From assembly GCA_964641945.1 (NCBI GenBank), contig CAZXLQ010000020.1:1-30153 (forward strand): 30,153 bases of DNA, read 5' to 3'. The notes beneath the pieces are model-generated. The model was not told where the DNA came from. It did not search any database and worked only from the letters and a program-made list of their open reading frames with translations. Position numbers and translations under genes: made by a program. Shown here in pieces: positions 17,401-24,165 of this stretch (position 1 is the first letter of the stretch; each line of letters starts with the position of its first letter). Source of the stretch: JADIYM01 sp964641945 (lineage in GTDB: Bacteria; Acidobacteriota; Blastocatellia; UBA7656; JADIYM01).

Positions 17401-18120
17401 ATGAGCATCGAGTCCGCAAAGCGAATCCTCGGAGACGCCCGACGTGTGCTGGTCTTTACCGGCGCGGGCGTATCAGCCGAGAGCGGCGTCCCGACGTTTC
17501 GCGGCGGCGGCGGCTCGGCTGTCTGGCGCGGTTTGGACGCCACGGAGCTCAGTTCGGCGCGGATGGTCGGCAGTGACCTGAAGCTGGTGTGGGAGTGGTT
17601 CGAATACAGGCGCGGATTGCTGGCCTCCTGCGAACCAAACCCGGCGCACCGGGCGATTGCGGCGTGGGGGGATCGCTTCAGCGACCTGACGCTCGTAACG
17701 CAGAACGTCGATGGACTGCACGACAAAGCCGGCAGCCGTGGCGTTCTCGAGCTGCACGGGAACATCTGGCGTGGGCGTTGCCTGGAGTGCGGGGCCCTCG
17801 AGCGGCTGGACGTAACTCCGTTGCCGGAACTGCCGCCAATCTGCTCGGCCTGCGGCGGAAAACATCGGCCGGACGTCGTCCTCTTCGGAGAGTTCCTGCC
17901 GGAAGACGTCTTCGCACGCGCGACTGCCGCGGCCGAGCGCGCCGAGGTCTGCATCGTCGTTGGAACGTCGGCGCTCGTTTTTCCGGCAGCGGAGATTCCG
18001 CTCGTCGCTGCCCGGAACGGGGCAGGCATCATCGAGGTGAATCCCGAGCCGTCTGGCATAGGCGGGCCGCTCTCCATCATGATCGAGGGGCGTGCGGGCG
18101 ACGTGCTGCCGCGACTGTGA
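17401..18120 (+). CDS. cobB: Sirtuin NAD-dependent protein deacylase, CobB/SIRT5-like
   Basis: This 239-aa protein removes acyl groups from lysine using NAD and releases nicotinamide and O-acyl-ADP-ribose; it acts in the cytoplasm. The NAD-binding motif GAGVSAESGVPTFRG is at residues 21-35, TQNVDGLH at 100-107 and the catalytic His at H119. The structural zinc Cys pairs are C127/C130 and C148/C151, and GTSALVFPAAEIPL forms the last cofactor loop. The region VWEWFEYRR aligns with the class III segment VWEFYHYRR of SIRT5: the Arg (R70) that grips succinyl or malonyl groups is kept, but the partner Tyr is Phe (F67). Acyl preference is therefore uncertain. The ribosome site is weak (GGCGGA, 11 nt before ATG). 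It is the first gene after the candidate promoter, 11 nt before larC. Confidence 0.93.
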   Translation: MSIESAKRILGDARRVLVFTGAGVSAESGVPTFRGGGGSAVWRGLDATELSSARMVGSDLKLVWEWFEYRRGLLASCEPNPAHRAIAAWGDRFSDLTLVTQNVDGLHDKAGSRGVLELHGNIWRGRCLECGALERLDVTPLPELPPICSACGGKHRPDVVLFGEFLPEDVFARATAAAERAEVCIVVGTSALVFPAAEIPLVAARNGAGIIEVNPEPSGIGGPLSIMIEGRAGDVLPRL

Positions 18121-18131
18121 GCGTGACACCG

Positions 18132-19451
18132 ATGCGGACCATTTACTTCGACTGTTTCTCGGGCGCGAGCGGCGACATGTTGCTGGGTGCTCTCATCGAC
18201 CTCGGGCTCGACCCGGACCGGTTGCGCGAGGAGCTGCTGAAGCTGCCGATCGTCGGGTATCGAATCGAGACCAGGCGCGTCGAGCGCTCCGCGCTGAGTG
18301 CGCTGAAGGTCGACGTGATCGTCGGAGACCGGGTCGAGGGCACGGGCGGAACGGTGCACTCGCACCCGCACGACCACGGACACGATCACGCGCACGGTAT
18401 TTCATTCGACCCTTTGCACCACGAAGTAGTCGAAGGTGAGGAACCGGAGGAAGATGCGACCGACCACGACACCGAGTCGCATTCGAAGGGACTCGAGGAG
18501 ATCCTCAACCTCATCGACACGTCATCGCTCTCGACGCTGACTAAGCAGCGCGCCAGCACTGCATTCCGCCGTCTTGGCGAAGCTGAGGCGCGCGCGCACG
18601 GCACGACTCCCGAGACCGTTCACTTTCACGAAGTCGGCGCCGTCGACGCGATCGTGGACATCGTCGGTACGATGGTGGCGTTCGAGCTCCTGCGCATCGA
18701 TCGGTTCCTTTGCTCGTCGATCAATGTTGGCGGAGGGACGGTGGACTTTTCGCACGGGCACTATCCCGTGCCGGGACCCGCAACGGCGGATCTGCTGCGC
18801 GGCGTGCCGATCTACTCGGGCGCGGTGCAGAAGGAGCTCGTGACCCCGACCGGCGCGGCCATTCTCACCACGGTTGTCGAGTCCTACGGCCCGCTGCCGC
18901 CGTTCGTCGTGGACAGGATCGGGTACGGCGCCGGGACGCGAGACGTTCCGCGCCACCCGAACGTCCTGCGGGCGATGATAGGCACGGTTGTCGAGGCAGG
19001 ATCGGGCTCGGACCGGATCGTGGTCATCGAGGCGGCCATCGATGACATGTCTCCCGAGGCGATGGGATACTTCATCGAGAAGTCGCTGGCGGAAGGCGCC
19101 ATCGACGTGTACGTCACTCCGGTTCAGATGAAGAAGAACCGTCCGGGAGTCGCGTTGACGGTGCTCGTCGAGCCCTCCGACCTCGATCGGATTTCGCGGC
19201 TCGTGTTTCGCGAAACGACAACGATCGGGTTGCGCCATCGGGAAGTGTCGAGGCGTGTACTGGATCGAATGCGCATCCAGGTGGAGACTTCGGCTGGTCC
19301 GATTCACGTAAAAGTTGCGAGCCTCGACGGGGAAGTCGTCAACGCGGCGCCCGAGTACGACGATTGCCACGAGGCGGCGTTGCGGACGGGACTTCCGCTC
19401 CGAGAGATACAGGCCATGGCCGCTGCGGCGTATGCCGGGAGAAACGAATGA
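18132..19451 (+). CDS. larC: LarC: nickel insertion protein for the nickel-pincer cofactor
   Basis: LarC inserts nickel into pyridinium-3,5-bisthiocarboxylic acid mononucleotide, the last step in making the cofactor of lactate racemase and related enzymes. The 439-aa product begins MRTIYFDCFSGASGDMLLGA, the family N-terminal signature, from ATG 18132; a GTG at 18123 would add three residues. Residues 76-118 are a His/Asp/Glu-rich loop (HSHPHDHGHDHAHG), fitting metal handling. The C-terminal half has MKKNRPGVALTVL and PEYDDCHEAA, typical of the LarC2 part. In Lactobacillus the two halves are joined by programmed frameshifting; here they are one continuous frame. No larA, larB or larE is in the window, so it is separated from its pathway partners. 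Its TGA overlaps the folE ATG (19448-19451). Confidence 0.92.
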   Translation: MRTIYFDCFSGASGDMLLGALIDLGLDPDRLREELLKLPIVGYRIETRRVERSALSALKVDVIVGDRVEGTGGTVHSHPHDHGHDHAHGISFDPLHHEVVEGEEPEEDATDHDTESHSKGLEEILNLIDTSSLSTLTKQRASTAFRRLGEAEARAHGTTPETVHFHEVGAVDAIVDIVGTMVAFELLRIDRFLCSSINVGGGTVDFSHGHYPVPGPATADLLRGVPIYSGAVQKELVTPTGAAILTTVVESYGPLPPFVVDRIGYGAGTRDVPRHPNVLRAMIGTVVEAGSGSDRIVVIEAAIDDMSPEAMGYFIEKSLAEGAIDVYVTPVQMKKNRPGVALTVLVEPSDLDRISRLVFRETTTIGLRHREVSRRVLDRMRIQVETSAGPIHVKVASLDGEVVNAAPEYDDCHEAALRTGLPLREIQAMAAAAYAGRNE

Positions 19452-20023
19452 GCGAACGACGAGTCGACCTCGAGAAGATCGAGCGCGGAGTCAGGCTGAT
19501 CCTCGAGGGAATCGGCGAGGACGCCGACCGCCCGGGAATCGCCGACACGCCCAGGCGCGTGGCGAAGATGTACGCCGAGATTTGCGAGGGGCTGCATCTG
19601 GACCCGGCCGAGTTCCTGAAGGTCGTCCCCGACGAGACGCACGACGAGATGATCGTCGTGAAGAACATCCCGCTCTATTCGATCTGCGAGCACCACCTCG
19701 TGCCTTTCCACGGCGTCGCGCACATTGCGTACATTCCCGACGATGGTCGGATCCTCGGATTGTCGAAACTGGCCCGCATCGTCGATCGAATCTCGCGACG
19801 CCCGCAGATCCAGGAGCGGCTGACGACGCAGGTCGCCGAGTTGCTGGACAGTGGACTGCAGCCGAAAGGCGTGATGGTGGTCATCGAGGCCGAGCACCTG
19901 TGCATGTCGATGCGCGGCATCAAGAAGCCGGGCACGACGACGGTCACGTCGGCCGTACGGGGCAATTTCCGCCGCGATCCACGCACCCGTGCAGAGGCAA
20001 TGGCGATCATCGAGAAGAAATAG
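19448..20023 (+). CDS. folE: GTP cyclohydrolase I
   Basis: It converts GTP to 7,8-dihydroneopterin triphosphate, the first step of tetrahydrofolate and pterin synthesis. At 191 aa it has normal family length. The zinc ligands of the type IA enzyme are all present: Cys80 and His83 in the CEHHLVPFHG motif and Cys152 in EAEHLCMSMRG. Other signatures include RPGIADTPRRVAKMY near the N-terminus and GLSKLARIVDRISRRPQIQERLT. The ATG overlaps the larC stop (ATGA), and GGGAG of the larC 3' end serves as ribosome site, implying coupled translation. Confidence 0.97.
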   Translation: MSERRVDLEKIERGVRLILEGIGEDADRPGIADTPRRVAKMYAEICEGLHLDPAEFLKVVPDETHDEMIVVKNIPLYSICEHHLVPFHGVAHIAYIPDDGRILGLSKLARIVDRISRRPQIQERLTTQVAELLDSGLQPKGVMVVIEAEHLCMSMRGIKKPGTTTVTSAVRGNFRRDPRTRAEAMAIIEKK

Positions 20024-20059
20024 GGAAGGACGGAATCTCGAGCCCCGATGCGCTGCCGC

Positions 20060-20088
20060 GCGACAGGCACGCCGAACACCGCTACCAT
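20060..20088 (+). promoter_or_regulatory. Candidate promoter giving a very short metG leader
   Basis: GCGACA (20060-20065, four of six -35 positions) is 17 nt before TACCAT (20083-20088), the same -10 hexamer as proposed for cobB. Transcription would start within a base or two of the metG ATG at 20097. No Shine-Dalgarno sequence precedes that ATG. Confidence 0.35.
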
Positions 20089-20096
20089 CACTGCCC

Positions 20097-22064
20097 ATGA
20101 CGGACCGTTTCTACATCACAACGCCGATCTACTACGTCAACGCCGAGCCGCACCTGGGGCATCTATACGCGACGATGCTCGCCGACACGGTTTGCCGGTT
20201 CAACCAGCAGCGTGGCCGCGAGACGTATTTCCTCACCGGTACGGACGAGCATTCGCAGAAGATCGAGCGCGCCGCCGAGGCGAAGGGGATTCCCGTTCAG
20301 GCGTTCGTTGACGGTCTCGCCGGTCGATTCCGCGACGTTTTCGATCACTGGAAGATCGGATACGACCAGTTCATCCGGACGACGTCGGACGTCCACAAGG
20401 CCGGCGCACAGGAGCTCTGGCGGAGATGCCGCGACGCGGGTCTGATCTACAAGAGCGTCTACGCGGGATGGTACTGCGTCCAGGACAACGCGTTCATCGA
20501 CGGGCCGAAGGAAGGACCGCCGCCGGAGTGCCCGGACAGCGGCGGACCTGCGGAGTGGGTCGAGGAGGAGAGTTACTTCTTCCGGTTGTCGGCTTTTCAG
20601 GAACCGCTCCTGGCGTATTACCGCGAGCATCCGGACTTCATCCAGCCCGAATCGCGGCGCAACGAGATCGTCAGCTTCGTCGAGGGCGGCCTGCAGGACC
20701 TCTCGATCAGCCGCGTGACGACGACGTGGGGAGTGCAGGTTCCGGACGACTCGGCGCACGTGATGTACGTCTGGTTCGACGCGCTGTCGAACTACATCAC
20801 GGCGCTCGGATTCGGTACGTCTCCCGACGACGACCGGTGGAAGTTCTGGCCTGGCGTTCACCTCATCGGGAAAGACATCCTTCGCTTTCATACGGTCTAT
20901 TGGCCGGCGTTCCTGATGGGCGCAGGTTTGCCGCTACCTCGCAAGGTTATGGTTCACGGCTTGTGGATGTCGGGTGGACGAAAGATGTCGAAGCGGCTCG
21001 GCAACGGCGTCGACATAGGGCTGCTGGACAGGCACTTCTCGCACGACGCGGTGCGTTATTACTGCCTCGCCGAGATGGGATTCGGACAGGATGGCGACTT
21101 CACATACGGCGCCCTCGTCGACCGGGCGAACGCCGATTTGGCCAACGGAATCGGCAACCTCGCAAGCCGGTCACTGACGATGCTGGCAAAGTACTTCGAC
21201 GGAGTTCTGCCGCAGGCTGATCCGGATCCAGGTCTGCGAGAGACCGTCGAGCAGGCGGTTGCGACCGCAGTCAACGAGTTCGAGGATTTCGAATTCCGGC
21301 GCGGGATCGAGGCCATCCGTTCGGCCATGGCCGCGGCAGACCGGTACATATCGGACAAGAAGCCGTGGGCAATTGCGAAGGATACGGAACGGCGCGACGA
21401 GCTCGCCGTTGTGCTCGTGACGGCCTTGGAGGCACTGCGTGCGTTCGTCGTCGTGCTGGCGCCGGCATTGCCCGAAGGCTCGGCGGCGATCTGGCGGAGC
21501 ATGAACCTGGACAGCGGTCCGTCGGACGTCGACCCGGGTGCGCTTCGAATCGGTGTCGTCCCGGCCGGTCATCGCATTGGCGACATCGCCCCCGTTTTTC
21601 CGAGACTCAACAAGGAGCAGATCATGGACGACATCAATAAGGAGACCTCCGTCGACGGCGCCCCCGCGCCGGAGGCAGTCACGCCTCCGGCGGCCACTGC
21701 GCCGGCGCCCGAACCGGCGAAGACCGAGCCCGACTACATCACGATCGACGACTTCGCGAAGGTGGAATTGCGTGTCGGCCAGGTTCTCGCCGCGGACCGC
21801 ATCGAGGGGGCGGACAAGCTCCTCAAGCTGAGCGTCGACCTCGGGGAAGCCGAGCCGCGACAGGTGCTTGCAGGCATCGCCTTGCACTACGCGCCGGAGA
21901 CGCTGATTGGCCGCAAGATCGTCGTTTGCTCGAACCTGAAACCGCGGAAAATGCGCGGGCTCGAGTCGCAGGGAATGATCCTGGCGGCTTCGGTCGGAGA
22001 GGACGGCGTGCCGGTGCTCGCGACCTTTGCCGAGGACGTCCCGAACGGCGTCCGCCTCAAGTAG
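20097..22064 (+). CDS. metG: Methionyl-tRNA synthetase with C-terminal tRNA-binding domain
   Basis: It charges tRNA-Met (class I synthetase). The 655-aa protein starts MTDRFYITTPIYYVNAEPHL. The HIGH motif is PHLGH (residues 18-22) and the KMSKS loop is KMSKR (296-300). The connective peptide region has the YCVQDNAF...CPDSGGPAEWVEEESYFFR pattern of the shorter, zinc-knuckle-poor MetRS branch. After the anticodon-binding domain an Ala/Pro/Glu-rich linker (about residues 510-545) leads to an EMAPII/Trbp111-like OB domain (KVELRVGQVLAADRIEGADK to the end), which binds the outside corner of tRNA and dimerises. It follows folE after 73 nt and precedes tatD, a very common neighbour pair. A strong internal SD plus ATG lies at the linker (see findings). 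Confidence 0.97.
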   Translation: MTDRFYITTPIYYVNAEPHLGHLYATMLADTVCRFNQQRGRETYFLTGTDEHSQKIERAAEAKGIPVQAFVDGLAGRFRDVFDHWKIGYDQFIRTTSDVHKAGAQELWRRCRDAGLIYKSVYAGWYCVQDNAFIDGPKEGPPPECPDSGGPAEWVEEESYFFRLSAFQEPLLAYYREHPDFIQPESRRNEIVSFVEGGLQDLSISRVTTTWGVQVPDDSAHVMYVWFDALSNYITALGFGTSPDDDRWKFWPGVHLIGKDILRFHTVYWPAFLMGAGLPLPRKVMVHGLWMSGGRKMSKRLGNGVDIGLLDRHFSHDAVRYYCLAEMGFGQDGDFTYGALVDRANADLANGIGNLASRSLTMLAKYFDGVLPQADPDPGLRETVEQAVATAVNEFEDFEFRRGIEAIRSAMAAADRYISDKKPWAIAKDTERRDELAVVLVTALEALRAFVVVLAPALPEGSAAIWRSMNLDSGPSDVDPGALRIGVVPAGHRIGDIAPVFPRLNKEQIMDDINKETSVDGAPAPEAVTPPAATAPAPEPAKTEPDYITIDDFAKVELRVGQVLAADRIEGADKLLKLSVDLGEAEPRQVLAGIALHYAPETLIGRKIVVCSNLKPRKMRGLESQGMILAASVGEDGVPVLATFAEDVPNGVRLK

Positions 22065-22086
22065 TTTCGTAACGGGCCGCCTCGAC

Positions 22087-22890
22087 GTGTTCATCGACTC
22101 TCACGCCCATCTCGAAGGAAAGCGGTTCGACGCCGACCGCGAGGAAGCGATCGCGCGCGCCCGCGCGGCCGGTGTTCACCTGATGCTCACCGTCGGTCAG
22201 GTCGGCGAGTCGTGGGACTCGATGAACGCTTCGCTCGCTCTCGCGGAGGCACACGACGACATCGTCACGTCGGTCGGTCTGCATCCGCACGACGCGAGGT
22301 TCTTCGATGAAGGAACGGCTGCGCGTATGGTCGAAGTGGCGCAGCATCCCAAAGTCGTCGCCTGGGGGGAATGCGGGCTGGATTTCTACTACGACAACTC
22401 GCCGCGTGACGCGCAGCGCGACGCGTTTCGCATACAACTGCGGCTGGCGCGCAATGCGGGTCTGCCTGTCATCGTCCATTCACGCGACGCGGCGGACGAA
22501 ACGCTCGAGATCCTCGAGGGCGAACTGGGTCGCGGCACCGCCGAGGGCGTCTTCCACTGCTTCAGCTACGACGCCGAAATAGGGCGGGCCGCGGTTGCGC
22601 TCGGGATGTACGTCAGTTTCTCGGGCATCGTGACGTTTCCGGGCGCATCGGCCGTCCAGTCCGCAGCCGCGGAACTTCCGCTCGACCGCATCCTCGTCGA
22701 GACCGACTGCCCGTTCCTTGCTCCGGTTCCTCATCGAGGGCGTCGCAACGAGCCGGCCTTCGTCGTCGATGTCGCGGCGAAGATCGCCGAACTGCGTGGG
22801 CTCTCGCCCGCAGACGTTGCCACGGCAACGACGGCGAACTTTCACCGGCTGTTTCCGAAGTGCGTTGCCGTGCCCGGCGCGGTCGACTAG
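22087..22890 (+). CDS. tatD: TatD family metal-dependent hydrolase (DNase)
   Basis: TatD proteins are TIM-barrel amidohydrolase-like enzymes with 3'-5' deoxyribonuclease activity. The GTG at 22087 is chosen because it yields MFIDSHAHLEGKRFDADREE, the normal family N-terminus; the open frame upstream overlaps metG. No clear ribosome site precedes it, and it lies 22 nt after the metG stop, so translation is probably coupled. Metal ligands are visible in order: DSHAH (H6, H8), the Glu of WGECGLDFYY, the His of IVHSRDA, the His of FHCFSY, and the Asp of ETDCPFLAP. At 267 aa it has the usual length. Confidence 0.93.
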   Translation: MFIDSHAHLEGKRFDADREEAIARARAAGVHLMLTVGQVGESWDSMNASLALAEAHDDIVTSVGLHPHDARFFDEGTAARMVEVAQHPKVVAWGECGLDFYYDNSPRDAQRDAFRIQLRLARNAGLPVIVHSRDAADETLEILEGELGRGTAEGVFHCFSYDAEIGRAAVALGMYVSFSGIVTFPGASAVQSAAAELPLDRILVETDCPFLAPVPHRGRRNEPAFVVDVAAKIAELRGLSPADVATATTANFHRLFPKCVAVPGAVD

Positions 22891-22974
22891 CGAGTCGGCG
22901 GGATTCGGGCGGAGCGAGGCACCGTGCCCGGATCTGCCGTTTCCTCAGAGGGTTCCGTGCCCTCGAAAGTCCTG

Positions 22975-22983
22975 TGCTAGAAT
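22975..22983 (+). promoter_or_regulatory. Candidate extended -10 promoter for the polyprenyl synthase operon
   Basis: TGCTAGAAT combines a TGn extension with a five-of-six -10 hexamer, TAGAAT (22978-22983). A weak TTCCGT at 22953-22958 is the only -35-like sequence nearby. The start site would be about 135 nt before the ATG at 23125. No gene is seen in 22891-23124. Confidence 0.45.
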
Positions 22984-23053
22984 TGCGGCGTCCCTTGGCG
23001 GCACGGCGCGTCGCTTCTCACGGCGACGGAGACGGGCTGTCACCCTGCTGGGG

Positions 23054-23071
23054 AACGGTCGATCGGCCGTT
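23054..23071. promoter_or_regulatory. 18-bp near-perfect palindrome, possible operator
   Basis: AACGGTCGATCGGCCGTT is symmetrical except for one T/G pair. It lies in the 5' leader region about 54 nt upstream of the polyprenyl synthase ATG and about 70 nt downstream of the proposed -10. The size and symmetry suit binding of a dimeric regulator, or it may be an RNA hairpin. The function is not shown. Confidence 0.3.
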
Positions 23072-23124
23072 ACCTCACTCGCTCCCGGGTATTCGCGGCA
23101 CTGGTCCCGAGAAGACGTCTTTCA

Positions 23125-24165
23125 ATGCAAACGACAGTTCCCAGCAGTACATCGCCCGCCGACGAGCGCTCGCGCCTTTCGGCACCGCAAGTGTTCTCAC
23201 TGATTCGGGACGACCTGGCCTGCGTAGAGCGCGACCTTGGTACGCTTCTCGCTTCGGAGCTCGGCATCGTGGACGCCATCGGCCGACATCTGCTCGAGGC
23301 CGGCGGCAAGCGGATTCGTCCCGCACTCCTCCTTCTCGCGGCGCGGACCTGCGTTGGCGACGCGAGCATCGCGTTGCCGCACGCGGTCGTTCGCATGGCC
23401 GCCGTGATGGAGATGCTCCACGCGGCAACTCTCGTTCACGACGACATCATCGACGATGCGAAGGTGCGGCGCGGCCGCCCGTCGGTCAACGTGACCTGGG
23501 GCAACGAGATCAGCGTCCTCATGGGAGACTGGCTCTACATGAAGGCCTTCGAGGTCACGCTCGATCAGCGTAACTTCGATGTGCTCGACCTGCTGACTCA
23601 GATGACACGTCGAATGACGGAGGGCGAGCTCATCCAGCTCGACGTCCTCGGTTCGGTGGACATTACCGAGACGCAACACCTCGAGATCGTCAGGCGAAAG
23701 ACCGCGTTCATGTTCCGTGCGTGCACGGAGATCGGCGCCATCGTCGGAGGCGCCAACGTCGAACAGCGCGCTGCGCTTCGCGAGTACGGTCTGAATGCGG
23801 GCATCGCTTTCCAGCTCATCGACGACGTCCTCGACTTCGTGTCGACGGAAGACAAGCTCGGGAAACCAGTCGCCAACGACCTGCGCGAAGGAAAACTGAC
23901 GTTGCCGCTCATTCACCTCATCGAGATGGGCGATCCGGAACATCGCCGGCTCGTCGAAACGGTCGTGACCGAAGGCGCGTTCGAATCGGTGACACGCGAG
24001 GAGATCCTCGGGCTGGTGATCGAGCACGGCACGCTCGACCGGGCGCGCGCGCAGGCTCGCGCGTACGCTGCCCGGGCGACTGACGCCCTTTCGTGTTTCC
24101 AGGATTCCGAGTATCGGCAGGCGCTGCTTTCAATCCCCAACTTCATCGTGGAGCGCGAGACGTAA
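23125..24165 (+). CDS. Long-chain polyprenyl diphosphate synthase
   Basis: It condenses isopentenyl diphosphate onto allylic diphosphates to make the all-trans side chain of quinones (heptaprenyl/octaprenyl class, IspB/HepT-like). The 346-aa product has GGKRIRPALLLLAAR, the first Asp-rich motif DDIID (D106-D110) in LVHDDIIDDAKVRRGRPSV, and the second DDVLD (D233-D237) in FQLIDDVLDF. The fifth residue before the first motif is the small Ala101, which leaves the chain-length pocket open and fits a long product; the exact length cannot be read. The N-terminal about 20 residues are extra and Ser/Pro-rich. The ribosome site is poor (GAGAAG). Its TAA shares one base with the ATG of the next gene. 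Confidence 0.93.
   Translation: MQTTVPSSTSPADERSRLSAPQVFSLIRDDLACVERDLGTLLASELGIVDAIGRHLLEAGGKRIRPALLLLAARTCVGDASIALPHAVVRMAAVMEMLHAATLVHDDIIDDAKVRRGRPSVNVTWGNEISVLMGDWLYMKAFEVTLDQRNFDVLDLLTQMTRRMTEGELIQLDVLGSVDITETQHLEIVRRKTAFMFRACTEIGAIVGGANVEQRAALREYGLNAGIAFQLIDDVLDFVSTEDKLGKPVANDLREGKLTLPLIHLIEMGDPEHRRLVETVVTEGAFESVTREEILGLVIEHGTLDRARAQARAYAARATDALSCFQDSEYRQALLSIPNFIVERET

Noticed and set aside
22891..23124. Possible tRNA or small RNA between tatD and the polyprenyl synthase
   Set aside because: No cloverleaf or conserved RNA motif could be found; only short hairpins such as GAGGG/CCCTC near 22950 and the palindrome at 23054 are present.
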